Program-made: the position numbers and the translations under genes
The notes under the pieces: model-generated
Told to the model about the DNA's origin: nothing
The model's input: the letters and a program-made list of their open reading frames with translations, nothing else
The model's database searches: none
Part shown: in pieces, positions 1 through 12,600 of the stretch
Position numbering within the stretch: the stretch's first letter is position 1
Layout of the letters: each line of letters opens with the position of its first letter
NCBI RefSeq assembly: GCF_014805685.1
Contig: NC_060887.1
Location: forward strand, 14,031,963-14,095,962
Direction of reading: 5' to 3'
Length of the DNA: 64,000 nucleotides
From: Silurus meridionalis
Lineage: Eukaryota > Chordata > Actinopteri > Siluriformes > Siluridae

Positions 1-156
1 AGGGTCAAACTGCTCTGGAAGCATCCAGCAAATATGTTATGAAACAAACTGGTGCTGAAGTGCATCTGGTCATCAAGGCACTGAGTCCAGATGATGCTGG
101 CGAGTACCGCTGTCAAACCGAGACTTGTGAGACCAAAGCTACACTCACAGTTGAAG
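1..156 (+). CDS. obscn: obscurin exon (window exon 1, partial): Ig domain
   Basis: The 3' end of an Ig exon cut by the window edge; the frame starts at base 3. It has the Ig F-strand motif DDAGEYRCQ and ends VE-G across a phase 1 donor at 157. This domain keeps the second disulfide cysteine. Confidence 0.9.
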
Positions 157-3100
157 GTATAGTTTTCTGCTTGTTTTTTTTTTCACTTTTGATATTAACT
201 ATCTAACATTTTCTGCATACTTTTTGGCATATCATTTTCCATTTCTTTATATTATTATTATTATTAATATTATTATTATTACTATGCAGTTTGTTCTTTA
301 CCTTCCTACTTTTCATACAAGTGCACCATTTAGACAGTGATGTAATAGTTTCTCTGCCTTATGTAGTGCACTTTTTGAATGGGAAAATGGAACAACCTTT
401 TTAAACACTGAACTGATTGGTCCACAGTGCGTAAAGTCCAGATCACCAAACACTTGACGGACGTGGAGGTTGATGAAGATGGTGATGCTGTGTTTACTTG
501 TGAGGTGAATTATGCTGATGAGGAAGCTGAGTGGTTCCTCAATGACAAGCCGCTGTTTAGCAATGAAGTTAATGTTATCCAGCATGTTAATAAGGTACAC
601 AGCATCACCCTTAAGAACCTGGCACCTCAAGATGGTGGGAAAATCACCTTTAAGATCAGGGAAGAGAAGCAGACTGTCTGCCTGAATGTAAAAGGTATTG
701 TGTTTGGGAACAAAGTTTAGCAGTGCCTTGCATAACTATTCATCACCTTTAACTTTTGAATCATGTGTTAATTGGGATTATATGTCATCCATAACTATTT
801 CCATGTTGTTTAGAAAGGGCTAAATGGGTGAAAAGGGCTCTATGTTTAAATGAGACAAAATTTCTTTCTGACCTTCACATAAAGCACTTTATTTGGTGAG
901 AACCCATCATCTGGAGAACACTATCTTGCTTGCTTTTTTATTAGCAGAGCCTGGGAAACTGGTCAATGTTGAGGGCAGGATAAAATAAGCTAAATTTGAA
1001 TGACTACTTGTGCAAGGCACTGCTGCAAGAGTCTTGTAGCATGGATAATTTCTAAACGCTGATTTTTGATTTGTTGTACTGCAGAAAAGAAAGGCGTCTT
1101 CCTTAAGTTGTTAGACGATGTTATTGGAGAAGAAAAGGGCACTGTAACTCTTAAATGTGAAGCCTCAAAACCAACCGTGTCCCCAGTTTGGAGGAAGGAT
1201 GGTATGGTCCTTTGTGCAGACAACAAGCATGAACTGCTGCATGATGGTAGGATCCTGGGTCTAACAATCCGGGACATCACACAGGCGGATGCCGGAGAGT
1301 ACAGCTGTGACATTGGTACAGATATTACAAAGTCAAAAGTCAAAATTAGAGGTATGATAAAGAAAAAAAATGGACATGACATTTAGATATCTCCTTATTG
1401 TTCACAATGTTTTTTTGTTATACATTAATTATGAAAAAAAATGTGTGTTATTGTTGGACAGCATTATAATACGTAGGAAGAATCATATAATGATTTGGAC
1501 ACCTTCTAACCAAACACGTTTAAGAATTTAACAGTGTTCTGGTATATGATATAGGACCGTTTATAATGTTTTTCACTATTAATTTGTTCCCCCACATCAC
1601 ACAGACATCAGCATTGGCATCACAAAACGCTTGAAGTCTGTGGAGGCTAAAGCAGGTGAGACCTGCTTGTTCGAATGCATCCTCTCTCGAGAAAGCTCAG
1701 AAGCATGTTCATGGAGCCTGCAAGGAAAACCTGTAACTAGTGGAGGGCGTTTCCAAATTAGCAGCAAAGGCCGAAAACACACACTTAGCATTAAAGGAGT
1801 GACTGGGTCTGACTCAGGGGAGGTCGTTTTCACACTCAAGCACTTGAGCTCGAGCGCAACATTGTCTGTGGAAGGTGAGATGCCAATCAAACTGTTTTTG
1901 GCCATACACATCCCCCAACTAACATTTATACAACATTTTATTATGTCCACATGTTTCTCAGCAGTGGTTGTGCTTGCTTTTCATTTCTTGGTGTCATACA
2001 TCTGAAGGTTATATAACTGTGATAATTCTTTAGACCTAACAACCCAATAAGTCTTGAAGTAAGAAAAGTCAAAGAAGTCGCATTTAAGTATTTCTATGCA
2101 ACCTTATTAAATATTTTCACTGCTATGTTTTCTTTGCTTTAGGTGAAATTATTACCTTCTCTAAAGAACTACAGGGCGTTAGCATTGCACTTGGAGAAGA
2201 TGCTATATTCCTCTGTGAGCTCAGTCAGGCTGCCTTGAATGTTGTTTGGTGTAAGAATGGAAAGCCAATCCAGAAGAGCCAAAAGTATGAGACTGTTCAG
2301 GAAAATAAGGTTGTGAAGCTGATTGTTCACAATGTTACTGCTAAAGATTGTGGAGAATACAGCTGTGAGGTGACCGGTGGTCCAACCTCAAAAGCTCAAC
2401 TACAAATCAAAGGTGCTTCTTTAATCATTTTAATATATGAATACTTGTATAATTGCTAAGTTCAGAGTCAAATTCGTATTTTGATTTTCAGAGCCCGTCA
2501 ACAAGTTCATCCGTAAGCTAGAAGATATCACAGCACATGAAAAAGGTGCCATCAGTTTTGAATGTGAAACTGCCCATCCAGCTTCCAAAGTTACTTGGCT
2601 GAAAGGTGTGAAAGAGATCAAAGCAGGAAGAAAGTATGAAATGACCCAAAAGGAAAGAATCCTCATTCTCACAGTGAAAGATTTGGAGAAGGCTGACAGT
2701 GATGCATACTCGTGTAGCATAGACACTGCCAAAACCACTGCCAAGCTAAATGTCCAAGGTAAGTTTCGAGAGAATTAGTTACTGATGTCTGACATGTGAT
2801 CTTTAGTAAATACTTCCAGTAATAGGTGCAGGCTCATAATATTTAGTACATGGTCATAATCTGCTTGAGATTATGCCACTGCAATTATTTGAGTTACTGG
2901 ATGTTGCCATCTATTTATACCTTTCTAGTTATGTTTTAAATTAGTCTTGTTGTGAACAGTGTCGGATCAAACAGAATCTAGAATTGTAGAATTGTGGTGT
3001 AAAACTAAAAAAATGCTTGAACCTTGAATTCTGATAAAAAGTCCTGAGGCTTAATGAAAAGGTTGTTGAGTGAAGAACATGGGCAAACTCTACTTATTTG

Positions 3101-3600
3101 CGGTTGCTTTATGTATTAGCCTGATTTAGATTTTCTATTAAGAATATTTGTCTCCAACTTGACCCTCTACACAAGTCACAACTCGAATTTTTTGGATTGT
3201 TTTTGGTAAGCCTAAACATAAAACCGTGTGAATGCCTTCTTGTCTGTGGAGTTAAAATTAATTTGAAGTTTTATTAATTTTGTTGAGTAGATTTCTAATT
3301 GACGTTAGGAAAGTGGTTTTTAATCAACCAAATGAATACATCAAGATTGTTGCTCTACCATACTTCTGAAATACCACGTACCTGGGATCTGTGATATTTA
3401 CACACACATATACTGTGGTGTGAAAAAGTGTTTCCCCCTTCCTGATTTTTTTTTTTGCATGTTTATCACACTCTAAAGTTTCAGGTCATCAAACTTATTT
3501 AAATATTAGTAAAAAATAACATAAGTGAGCACAACATGCAGTTTTTAAATGAAGGTTTTTATTATTGAGGGAAAACAAAATCCAAAACTACACTACAAAA

Positions 3601-3686
<86 letters not shown>

Positions 3687-6600
3687 GAAGAGAGAGAGCG
3701 AGAGAGAGAGAGAGAGAGAGAGCTTTACTTACTTACTTTACCTTACTTGCCAATTCTCTTCTTCTGTTATTCAAATTGCCAGTTCTCCCAGCTATTTTCA
3801 CTCATGAGTTGAAGAACCAAGAGGCTTTAGAGAAGGAAAGTGTCACCTGGTGCTGTGAGCTGTCCAAACCAGATATAATAGTTCAGTGGCGTAAAGGGGA
3901 AGTAGACCTTTGTCCTTGTGCCAAGTATGAATTCCGGCAAGATGGTCACCTTCTCCAGTTGATTATACATGATGTTGACCTTGAAGACTCTGGAGACTAC
4001 ACCTGTGACAGTGGAGATAAAAAAACAACAGCACACCTAGAAGTAAAGGGTAGGATTTGAACCAAATCTGGAATCTTTGTGAGGGATGACACAGCGGGTT
4101 TATAATTTTCCTCTATTTGAACTCCACCTGTTCACTTTGCAGCACTACCTATATTGTTTAAAAACCCTCTGAATAAACTGGAAGCTGGAGCTGGGGAAAC
4201 TGCCATATTCCGATGTGAGCTTACCAAACCTGGAGCACCAGTAGTGTGGAGAAAAGATCAAAAGATTCTACAGTCCAGCAACAAACACCAGTTAAGGCAA
4301 GATGGTGCAGTGGTTGAGCTAGTCATCTATACTCTACAGGAAGCAGACTCAGGAGAGTATTCCTGTGATTCTGGGTATGAAATGACTTCTGCCCAACTCA
4401 CGGTAAAGGGTATGAACCAAAATTCTACTTTCTTAACTGGCGACTGTGACTCTAAACCCTTTACCTCTATTCCATGCCACTTTCTGCATGGTTCAACTCA
4501 TATTTTCCACATCTTTTCCTGTTAAAAATGGAGAAACATCTTTCTATTTTTCCCACTTTTTCTTTCTTTTCATCTTCATTTCTTCTTGCACGGGAAATAC
4601 ATTTTTGCATTTTAAGATACTAATTTCATTCTGTGTCTGCATAAGTTTTCTTTGGGTGAACATAAATAGCGTGTCTTACTTTCACAGTAATATCATATTC
4701 TACATGTATTCTACATTGTAAGTAATTGCTGGTATATCTTTTCATCTTCTCTACATAACATGTTTCTTCTTTTTATTTTGAAATCTGACATGCGAGCTAA
4801 TTAGACAAAGGTTTTGTACTGTGTGGCCAAAGGTTTGTGGACACCTGATCATCACACCCATTTGTGCTCTTTGAACATCTGCATTTCAGATGTATTCCTT
4901 CTTTTTTATTAATCCTTCTTTTGTAATTTAAATATGCTTCATTCTTCTAGGTAAGACTTCCACTAGTTCCCTTTCAGGAACTCGAGCTGCGTCAACAACA
5001 CTTTGCGTTTCTGCAGCAAAGCGTTGTTGACGTGGCGTCTCATTCCCTCAGGGAAGCAGGGTTACATACATAACCTAGAGATGATTTTGAGCCTGATTGT
5101 GGGGGTTTGTTTTCATTCAGCTTCCAGACCATTAGTGAGGTCACTAATGAGATGTTTGATGAGGATGCTTCAATTCCAATTCATGCTTAAAGTGTTAGGT
5201 GTACACAGAGAGTCTGTAGTACACTGAGAAAACACACCATGTTTTCATGGAACTTGTGTTGTGCTTTGGGCCTATTAGTTTCAGTGAAGGGAAATTTTAA
5301 TTTTACAAGTAGTAAGAAGTAAGAAATTAATTCTTTTAATTCTGTGTTTCCAGTTTTGTGGCAACAGTTTATAATTGTAAAGATGTCCTCATAATTTTGA
5401 TCATACAGTGTATTGCAGGGATTTTATTATTAGTTATTAATAAAATAGACTGTACAGAGTGTCATATTTAATAAAAAAGAACCAGGTAGAAAACTATCAT
5501 ATCCCACACATCTAATTACAAATATAATCACGACATGGACGGTTCCAAAACTTTGACTAAATATTGAAAAAAGTAGGTACAGACAAGACAAGTATCAAAA
5601 AGACATGTAACTTTCTTTAACTGGTGGTGCAGTGAGTAAAGGTTACACTAACTGGAGCATTGAATCAATGCGTTCGTTGCCTAAAAATTTATTCTGGATG
5701 ATGTGTATTAAACAGAACTTGACATTACTATTGAAACCGGGCTGAGGAGCTGCATCGTTAACGAAGGAGACGATGTGGTCTTTGAGTGCTTTGTATCTCA
5801 TGACGGTGCCCAGAATGTGAGCTGGGAGCTTCAGGGTGTTCCTCTCCAGAGCAATGAGATGAATGTAATCCAAGTGGAAGGCAAAAAGCATTCACTTACT
5901 CTAAGGAGTGTGACCGAGAAAGACTCGGGCACTGTGTCTTTCCATGTGGGGAGCCACACTTCGTTTGCTTGTCTCACAGTTAAAGGTAAATTCGGTCTCT
6001 GAAGACTCCACCAGCTGCAAGGCATTGCATTTTTCCTTCCTGTCCCTTAACTTCAACTTCCTTTTGAATAACTCCACTTTAGAACTGTTATATTGCGGCA
6101 TGTTTTAGAAACCACATTACTAATGAATTATCTGTGAATTGTTGTGAATTTGTTTCAATTGACTCATCACTTGTTTAACATTTTTACATTTTCTGGCCTT
6201 TCTGAATATAACACAATTATTAATTAAAGAATTACACTTTTTTTAAAAGTTACTTTAATGTTGTGCAACATCCACCAAACAAGTTCATTCCCCATCTTAC
6301 ATGCATTATAGAAACTTAACTCACCAGACCTTCCTGAAGTGCTGGCACAGCAATCTGCCAATACTGTACTAACATTTACATTATTCTTTTTTTTTTTTTT
6401 TTTATCTTTATTCATTTATGTAACTATTTATATGTTTCTTATTAAGGGCCAAAGGTTAAACTTGTTGAGGGCTGTGGACTGAAAGTGCATTATGCCAAAA
6501 GTATTATATTAAAATTAAAGTTGGTATTGTTATAATGTCATAATGTCATAATATTTAGAAATAAATAAACAAATAGAAAGCATTACTCTGTAATTTGCTT

Positions 6601-9600
6601 AACTAATGCAGTTTTATCATCAAAGTTTTGGTATCATCTCATTTATAGCATACAGCTATTCATGATATAAAAAAATACAGCTGTATGCTTGTAATAGCAG
6701 TGAACTTTAATGAGAGACATGATGCTGGTCCTTATTTTTCTCAAGTTTTTCTAAATTTGGGCCCTGGTTTGGGCATCTCTGATTTATAGTTATTTTTAAT
6801 GTCCAATAAACATCGTAGTTATGGCTATAGCAACTATCATAAGTCATTCCAGTGGTCAGAGCTTATCATTTAATATAAATAAATAAATACAAATGAATGG
6901 TGTCTGTTATACATATTGTGTACTGGATTAAAAGATTAGCTAGCAGCTCTATTCCTCTGATTAGATTGTAGATTTTTGTATCACCCTGATTGCTGATGTT
7001 CCGGTGCAACTGCTTGTTCTTCAGAATCAGAAAACAGACTTCTATCTACTGTTAGAGAGCTTTGATATGTCCAAGCTTGTTTTTCTAGAGGATGGGTTGT
7101 TATTCTTTAATCCATCAGTCTGACTGAATTACTATTTGCTATATTTGCTTCTAGCTGTCACTGTGGTACAATTTACTAAAGACTTGACGCCCCAGGAAGC
7201 TGTAGAAGGAGATAAAGCTGTATTGTCCTGTGAAACGTCAACTCCCGATGCCCTTGTTACCTGGAAGAAAGGCAGAAAAGTCATTTCTGAAGAAGACAAA
7301 TATTCCATCCAGAGGAATGGTACAATCCAGACTCTGGAGATCCACAAGCTAACAGTAGACGATGCTGGAGAGTACGTGTGTGAAGTCGGAGACAAACAAA
7401 GTAAAGCCACTTTGAGTGTCAAAGGTAATCATATCAACAATCATGATGCATATCAACATCTTGTAATTACCAAACAATCACCAAAAGATACCTAACAAAC
7501 TAAATTCGATACACTATTTCATTTCCTTGGTTAATAGGCGCATTGTCTTTAGAAAGAGTTGGCTTTTTTATTGCGATTCTCTTTACCTAGAACGTGTACG
7601 AATTACAAAAGAACTTAAAGACGTCACAGTGATGACTGGCGAAGATGCTGCGTTCCACTGTGAGGTTTCGCAGACAGGAGTAACTAATGGCGAATGGTGG
7701 CTAGGCTCCAATCACCTACAAAACAATGACTTGAATCAGATCAGCAGCCGAGGGAGGGAACACAGCCTAGTATTAAAAATGGTCACACCTGATGATTCAG
7801 GCGATGTGGCTTTTGTGGTTGGCTGTGAGAGGACTGTTGCTTCCTTGGTGGTAAAGGAGAAACCAAAAGGTAAACGGTTGGTTTTCTGCAAGTGCTTCTG
7901 AGTCTTGGGTACTTAATTTGCAGTTGTGGCTATGTGCCTCTCATGAATGCTTTGGGTGCATGTATGCACAAAAGCACCGTGTTATGATGTCATGTACAAT
8001 ATGAATACAGCTATGAGTGTTCAGCATAACACTAACCTTCACACAGTTATCCCGGGTTGTCCAAAAAGACAAGACTTGTACTTCAGGAGGCAAGCAAATG
8101 AGTGTGAATGCATCACATTGCCTCATTTGCTTTTTATGTGGTTAAAAGTGTTTGTTATGTATTTTGCTTGTTTGTTTGCAATTGAGCACAACACTGGCAT
8201 GCAATAGCATAACCAACCCCTTCCAAATTTACTGACGTTCCATTGTTCTCTCTTGCACTCAACAGAACCCCCAGCTTTCTTTCTCAAAGAACTGGAGAAT
8301 GTAGATGCTGTAGAGGGTGACATGGTTACACTCCGTTGTGAACTATCTAAGCCTGGGGTCAATGTAGAGTGGCGTAAAGGAGGATTGGTCCTGCAACCCA
8401 GTAAGAAGTTTCAGCTGAAGCAAGAGGGATGTGTACAAGAGCTAAACATACAGGACCTGAAAGTGGAGGACAGTGGCTATTACACTTGTGATGCTGGAAA
8501 TCAGTTAACAACAGCATCGGTTTCAGTACAAGGTATAAGCATTTTCTTTTTCTCACTTTTAATGTTTAGCATAATCCATGACTTCTAGCAGGTTGGATTA
8601 GCAAGTCATATCAATATAAGAATGAACTGTTCACCCTTTTGATGCATTCCAGCACAATTTGAGTAATCAATTTGATGCAATTGAATGTCTTTTTAATTGC
8701 AGAATTTTAAATCAAAGACTTTCTAAAATCTAGACAATTTTTTACTTGTAAATAAAAAAGATTATATTAATATGAAAGCATATTAAGTGCTAGTTAATTT
8801 AGGAGCTGGAATACTTATTTTAAACTAATGTATGCATCTTAACCATATGTATAACATCACAGTGCAATTTTTCTTGTTGAATGGCTGATCCCTATTTCTG
8901 CATAACATTTGTCTGGGGAAGGTGCTGCAGATGAATTCTGGGAAAACAACCAAAGGTTGATAGAAAAGTCTGCTTTAATATAATTTAACATCTCTACTAT
9001 AAAGAAACTTACATATTTAGCCAACATGCTACTGCCAAGGGAATTTATCTAACTTGTGAGAAGTAAGAGAATAAATCAGTGATTTCCCTATCACTGTTCA
9101 TTTGGAATGACAATACATTGATGTATACTTTGAACTACTGTATATATATACTGTAGTACAAAATGACAACTTTACAACTTTGAAGGGTTTTTTGAGGCCG
9201 CCACACACATTTCTGGACAGAAAGTGCACAACTATAATGGCTTTTGCAGTATTTTTATCTACAGATTAACCACCATTTATAATTGATTATTGCTGCTTTA
9301 TTTTTTTGGGCAAGGTTAGTCAGCAAATTTGTCATTTTAAATCCATGAAAACAATGAAGAACTTGTAAATCCTTGCTCATTGTTGATGCTTTTTAATGAT
9401 TTCAATTTTAAAAAGTTAAACCTGCAGGGATGCTATTGATTAGCTGTTTGTCTGTGGTCTCTGCAGAGGCTGAGGTGCTCATAGTGTCTGGTATAAAAAG
9501 CACTGATGTTTTTGCGGGAGAGCAGGCAGTATTCACATGCCAACTGTCTCGCCGTGCCAAAGGGAGAGTCCAGTGGTGGTTAGATGGCACCCGTTTGGAG

Positions 9601-12600
9601 AACAGTCCCTTCAGTGTCATTGGGGTGGGTGAAGACAATATTCACACCCTCACCCTAAAGAACCTGGCACCAAATGACTCGGGCACCGTCCTATTCAAAA
9701 CAGGAAGCTTGACATCCTCGGCTAGGCTGTTAGTTAAAGGTACCAGACCAGGTAGAGGTGTTGAGGGGTGCAGATCAGCTCTTTTGTTTATGGCCCTGCA
9801 ACATTGAAGGAAAATGGTAGACCAGGTGCCGGTTGAAATTTGCGTCCATATGAATGTTCTGAATTGGCAAACAAAAAGCAGCTGCTTTTACTTGTGCCTC
9901 GTGCTGCTTTCATTTCAGTGCTCAGTAATTTCTTATAACACAGAGCTGTTGAACTCCGACTTCTGATTGGTTGGGAAGCGTTGCGTAATTTTCTACAACA
10001 GCAGCTCTTACAGCAGTACAGGCTGGAAAATAGAGAACAGATTTGCATTAATATGCTTGTTTTAATATGTTGTCAACAAATAATTTACCGGAACTTGTAA
10101 ACACTAAAGTGTATTATTTAGCAAATAAAACTGTATAATTGCTGATGTGCCGATTACTGTGACTATTTCTTTTGGTAAAACAGTTATGGAAGGACTCAAT
10201 ATTTAAAAATGTTTTCTATTTTCTGGCTTCTTTCTAATAAGAAAAGCTGCAACATTTTTTTCCTTCACAAGAGAGTAAAAATAGGGTGGTCAGAATGCAA
10301 TTGTTAATAGCTGCTAAATGAAAGTGCTGGCAGGACAATTTTTTGTCCCTCAATGGACATAAAATACAGTGTAAATATATTGTTCCTCATGTTTAATCCT
10401 AATTATTTTGTAATTATTAGTATTCTTGTCCCCTTGCACTTTTTGTAACTTTTTCATTTACAATAATTATCCAAATTTTCAAAATTCATGCATTTTATTG
10501 TGTGCAGTTTAGAAATGTTACAAGGCTTGACCTTCACAAACACATCTGGACTTATTGTGCTATTCTACATATGTATGCTTTTATTCAGAATATTGGACAT
10601 CACTTTAAAATCAGCTGTTAAAAGATGGTGAATCCTTTTTGAAAGTTCCAGTTACTTTAGCGATGAAATAGACCAATATCCATATTTTTCCATATCCATA
10701 AGTTTTTCAATGCTTGCAGTGGCCTCCAAAAGGGTTTGTTTCTCTCCTATCAACCAGCTGAATGAGTGTCTTGCTACGCAACTCACTTATGCATGGCCTA
10801 CATAGTGCTTAAACATTTTAAATATTTCTGAAACATTTGTAAATGAGATCCACTAACATCTGATTTAGGACATATTTAAGTCAACCCATTGCTGATAGGT
10901 TTTAGTTCCAGAGCTTTCAAGTTTTAGTTTTCAAGCTCATCACCTGCTGTTGGGATTGTCTGGACAGTAGCTGGTAAGAACACAATAAGGGTAGTATGCA
11001 CAGACCCTGTCATTGCAGGGGCAGGAAGGCAGCATGAAGACATGCTGGTCCTATGCCACTGAATTAGTGGTATACCTGTACTCAGTCTTCAATTTTACTC
11101 TCTTGCATTTTCTACCATCAGTACAGATAATAAGTTCGTTTAAAGACTACAAAATATATTGAAATACTTTGATTCTGGAATATATGCCATCAATTTTAAA
11201 TACTTAACAAAGCCATACCTAGTAAGCCAATAACCAATACTCTTGCCTTTATCTGGTTTATGCAATCATTGCATGCATTCTTTTTTAAAAAGATTTTTTA
11301 GTAGTAAGTGGTAGTGAGTAGTAAGACTAAACAGAGAAAATTAAACCTGGCCATCATCCATCATCTTAAGTTTGTGCTTTACTGTACTTACTTCACCCAA
11401 CATTTATAGATCCTACTGTGGAGGTAGTCAGTGCCATGGAGGATATCCAAATAGCAGAGAACCAGCCTGCAGAGTTCATCTGCCAGTTCTCACGCCCAGT
11501 CAGGGCCATATGGAAGCGAAACGGGCAACCAGTGCAACCTGATGGCCTCAGGCTTATAGTGGAACAAGACTGGACTGTAGCACGATTGTACATTAGCCAA
11601 GTAATCGCACAGGATGTGGGTGTATACTCCTGCGAGGCAGAGGGGACCTGTGTTGAGGCACACCTAAGGTTGCAAGGTGAGCGTACCTGCAGCCTGAACT
11701 CATATCTGAATATTAGTAAAGATCTATGTTTTTAAAACGATTTTAGCAAAGGATGCTGTTGAAATGCAGTTAGGTAGGATACTGCTCCTTTAACTTCACA
11801 CAGTGGTCCAGATATTTGTGCACTAAGGAATCTGCCATGTTTGGAAGATGTCTCACTATGGGAGTTTGGAAAACATCAGAGTGTATGAATAGTTTTGAAA
11901 AATGTGGGATATATTATCCAAAAAAAGGTGAGAATTCTATGAATGTTGGTTGTGATATTAGATGGAAGTTGTAGAATGAAATCAGCCCTAGCCCCATAGC
12001 AAGTAATTAAATGTTGATGTCAAAAAATAAAAACAGGGAGTTTCACCCTGCTTAACTGCATCTGCATTCATGGTTGTGAGAAGGGAAGCATTGTAAATAA
12101 TGGGGAGCTAATGTTACATAAAAATATTTAAGGTTTCTGATTAAATGTTAAATATTTGTACAATACAGTGGTTTTTATTTGATTTTTTAGAAATGGGTTG
12201 ATGGTCCAACTGAGGGAACAGTTTAGTGGAATAAAACAGATCATTTATAGAAAAAGAAGAAACGAAAGCCCTGGTGGTCTAGTGGATAGGATGCGGCGCT
12301 CTCACCGCTGCGGCCCGAGTTCGCTCCCCGGTCTGGGAACCAACCCCAGCCACTCTTAGTGCCGGTCCCAAGCTCGGATAAATAGGGAGGGTTGCGTTAG
12401 GAAGGGCATCCAGCGTAAAAACATGTGTCAAATCAAACATGAGGAGGATCCGCTGTGGCGACCCCTAATGGGAGAAGCCGAAAGAAAGTTTATTTATAGA
12501 AAAAGAAGACCGTAGGGTTTATTTATTATGGTTTACCTTTAAATTAACATGTACAGCTGAAATGCACTTCAAATGTTGATCACAACCTCTCAAACCTGTC

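Noticed and set aside
4446..4721. 91-residue plus-strand open frame rich in Phe and Ser
   Set aside because: Low-complexity pyrimidine-rich intron sequence without Ig features or splice support.
12270..12345. Possible tRNA gene (box A and box B present)
   Set aside because: The box B is degraded and the sequence continues into a SINE tail with flanking target duplication; it is a SINE head.
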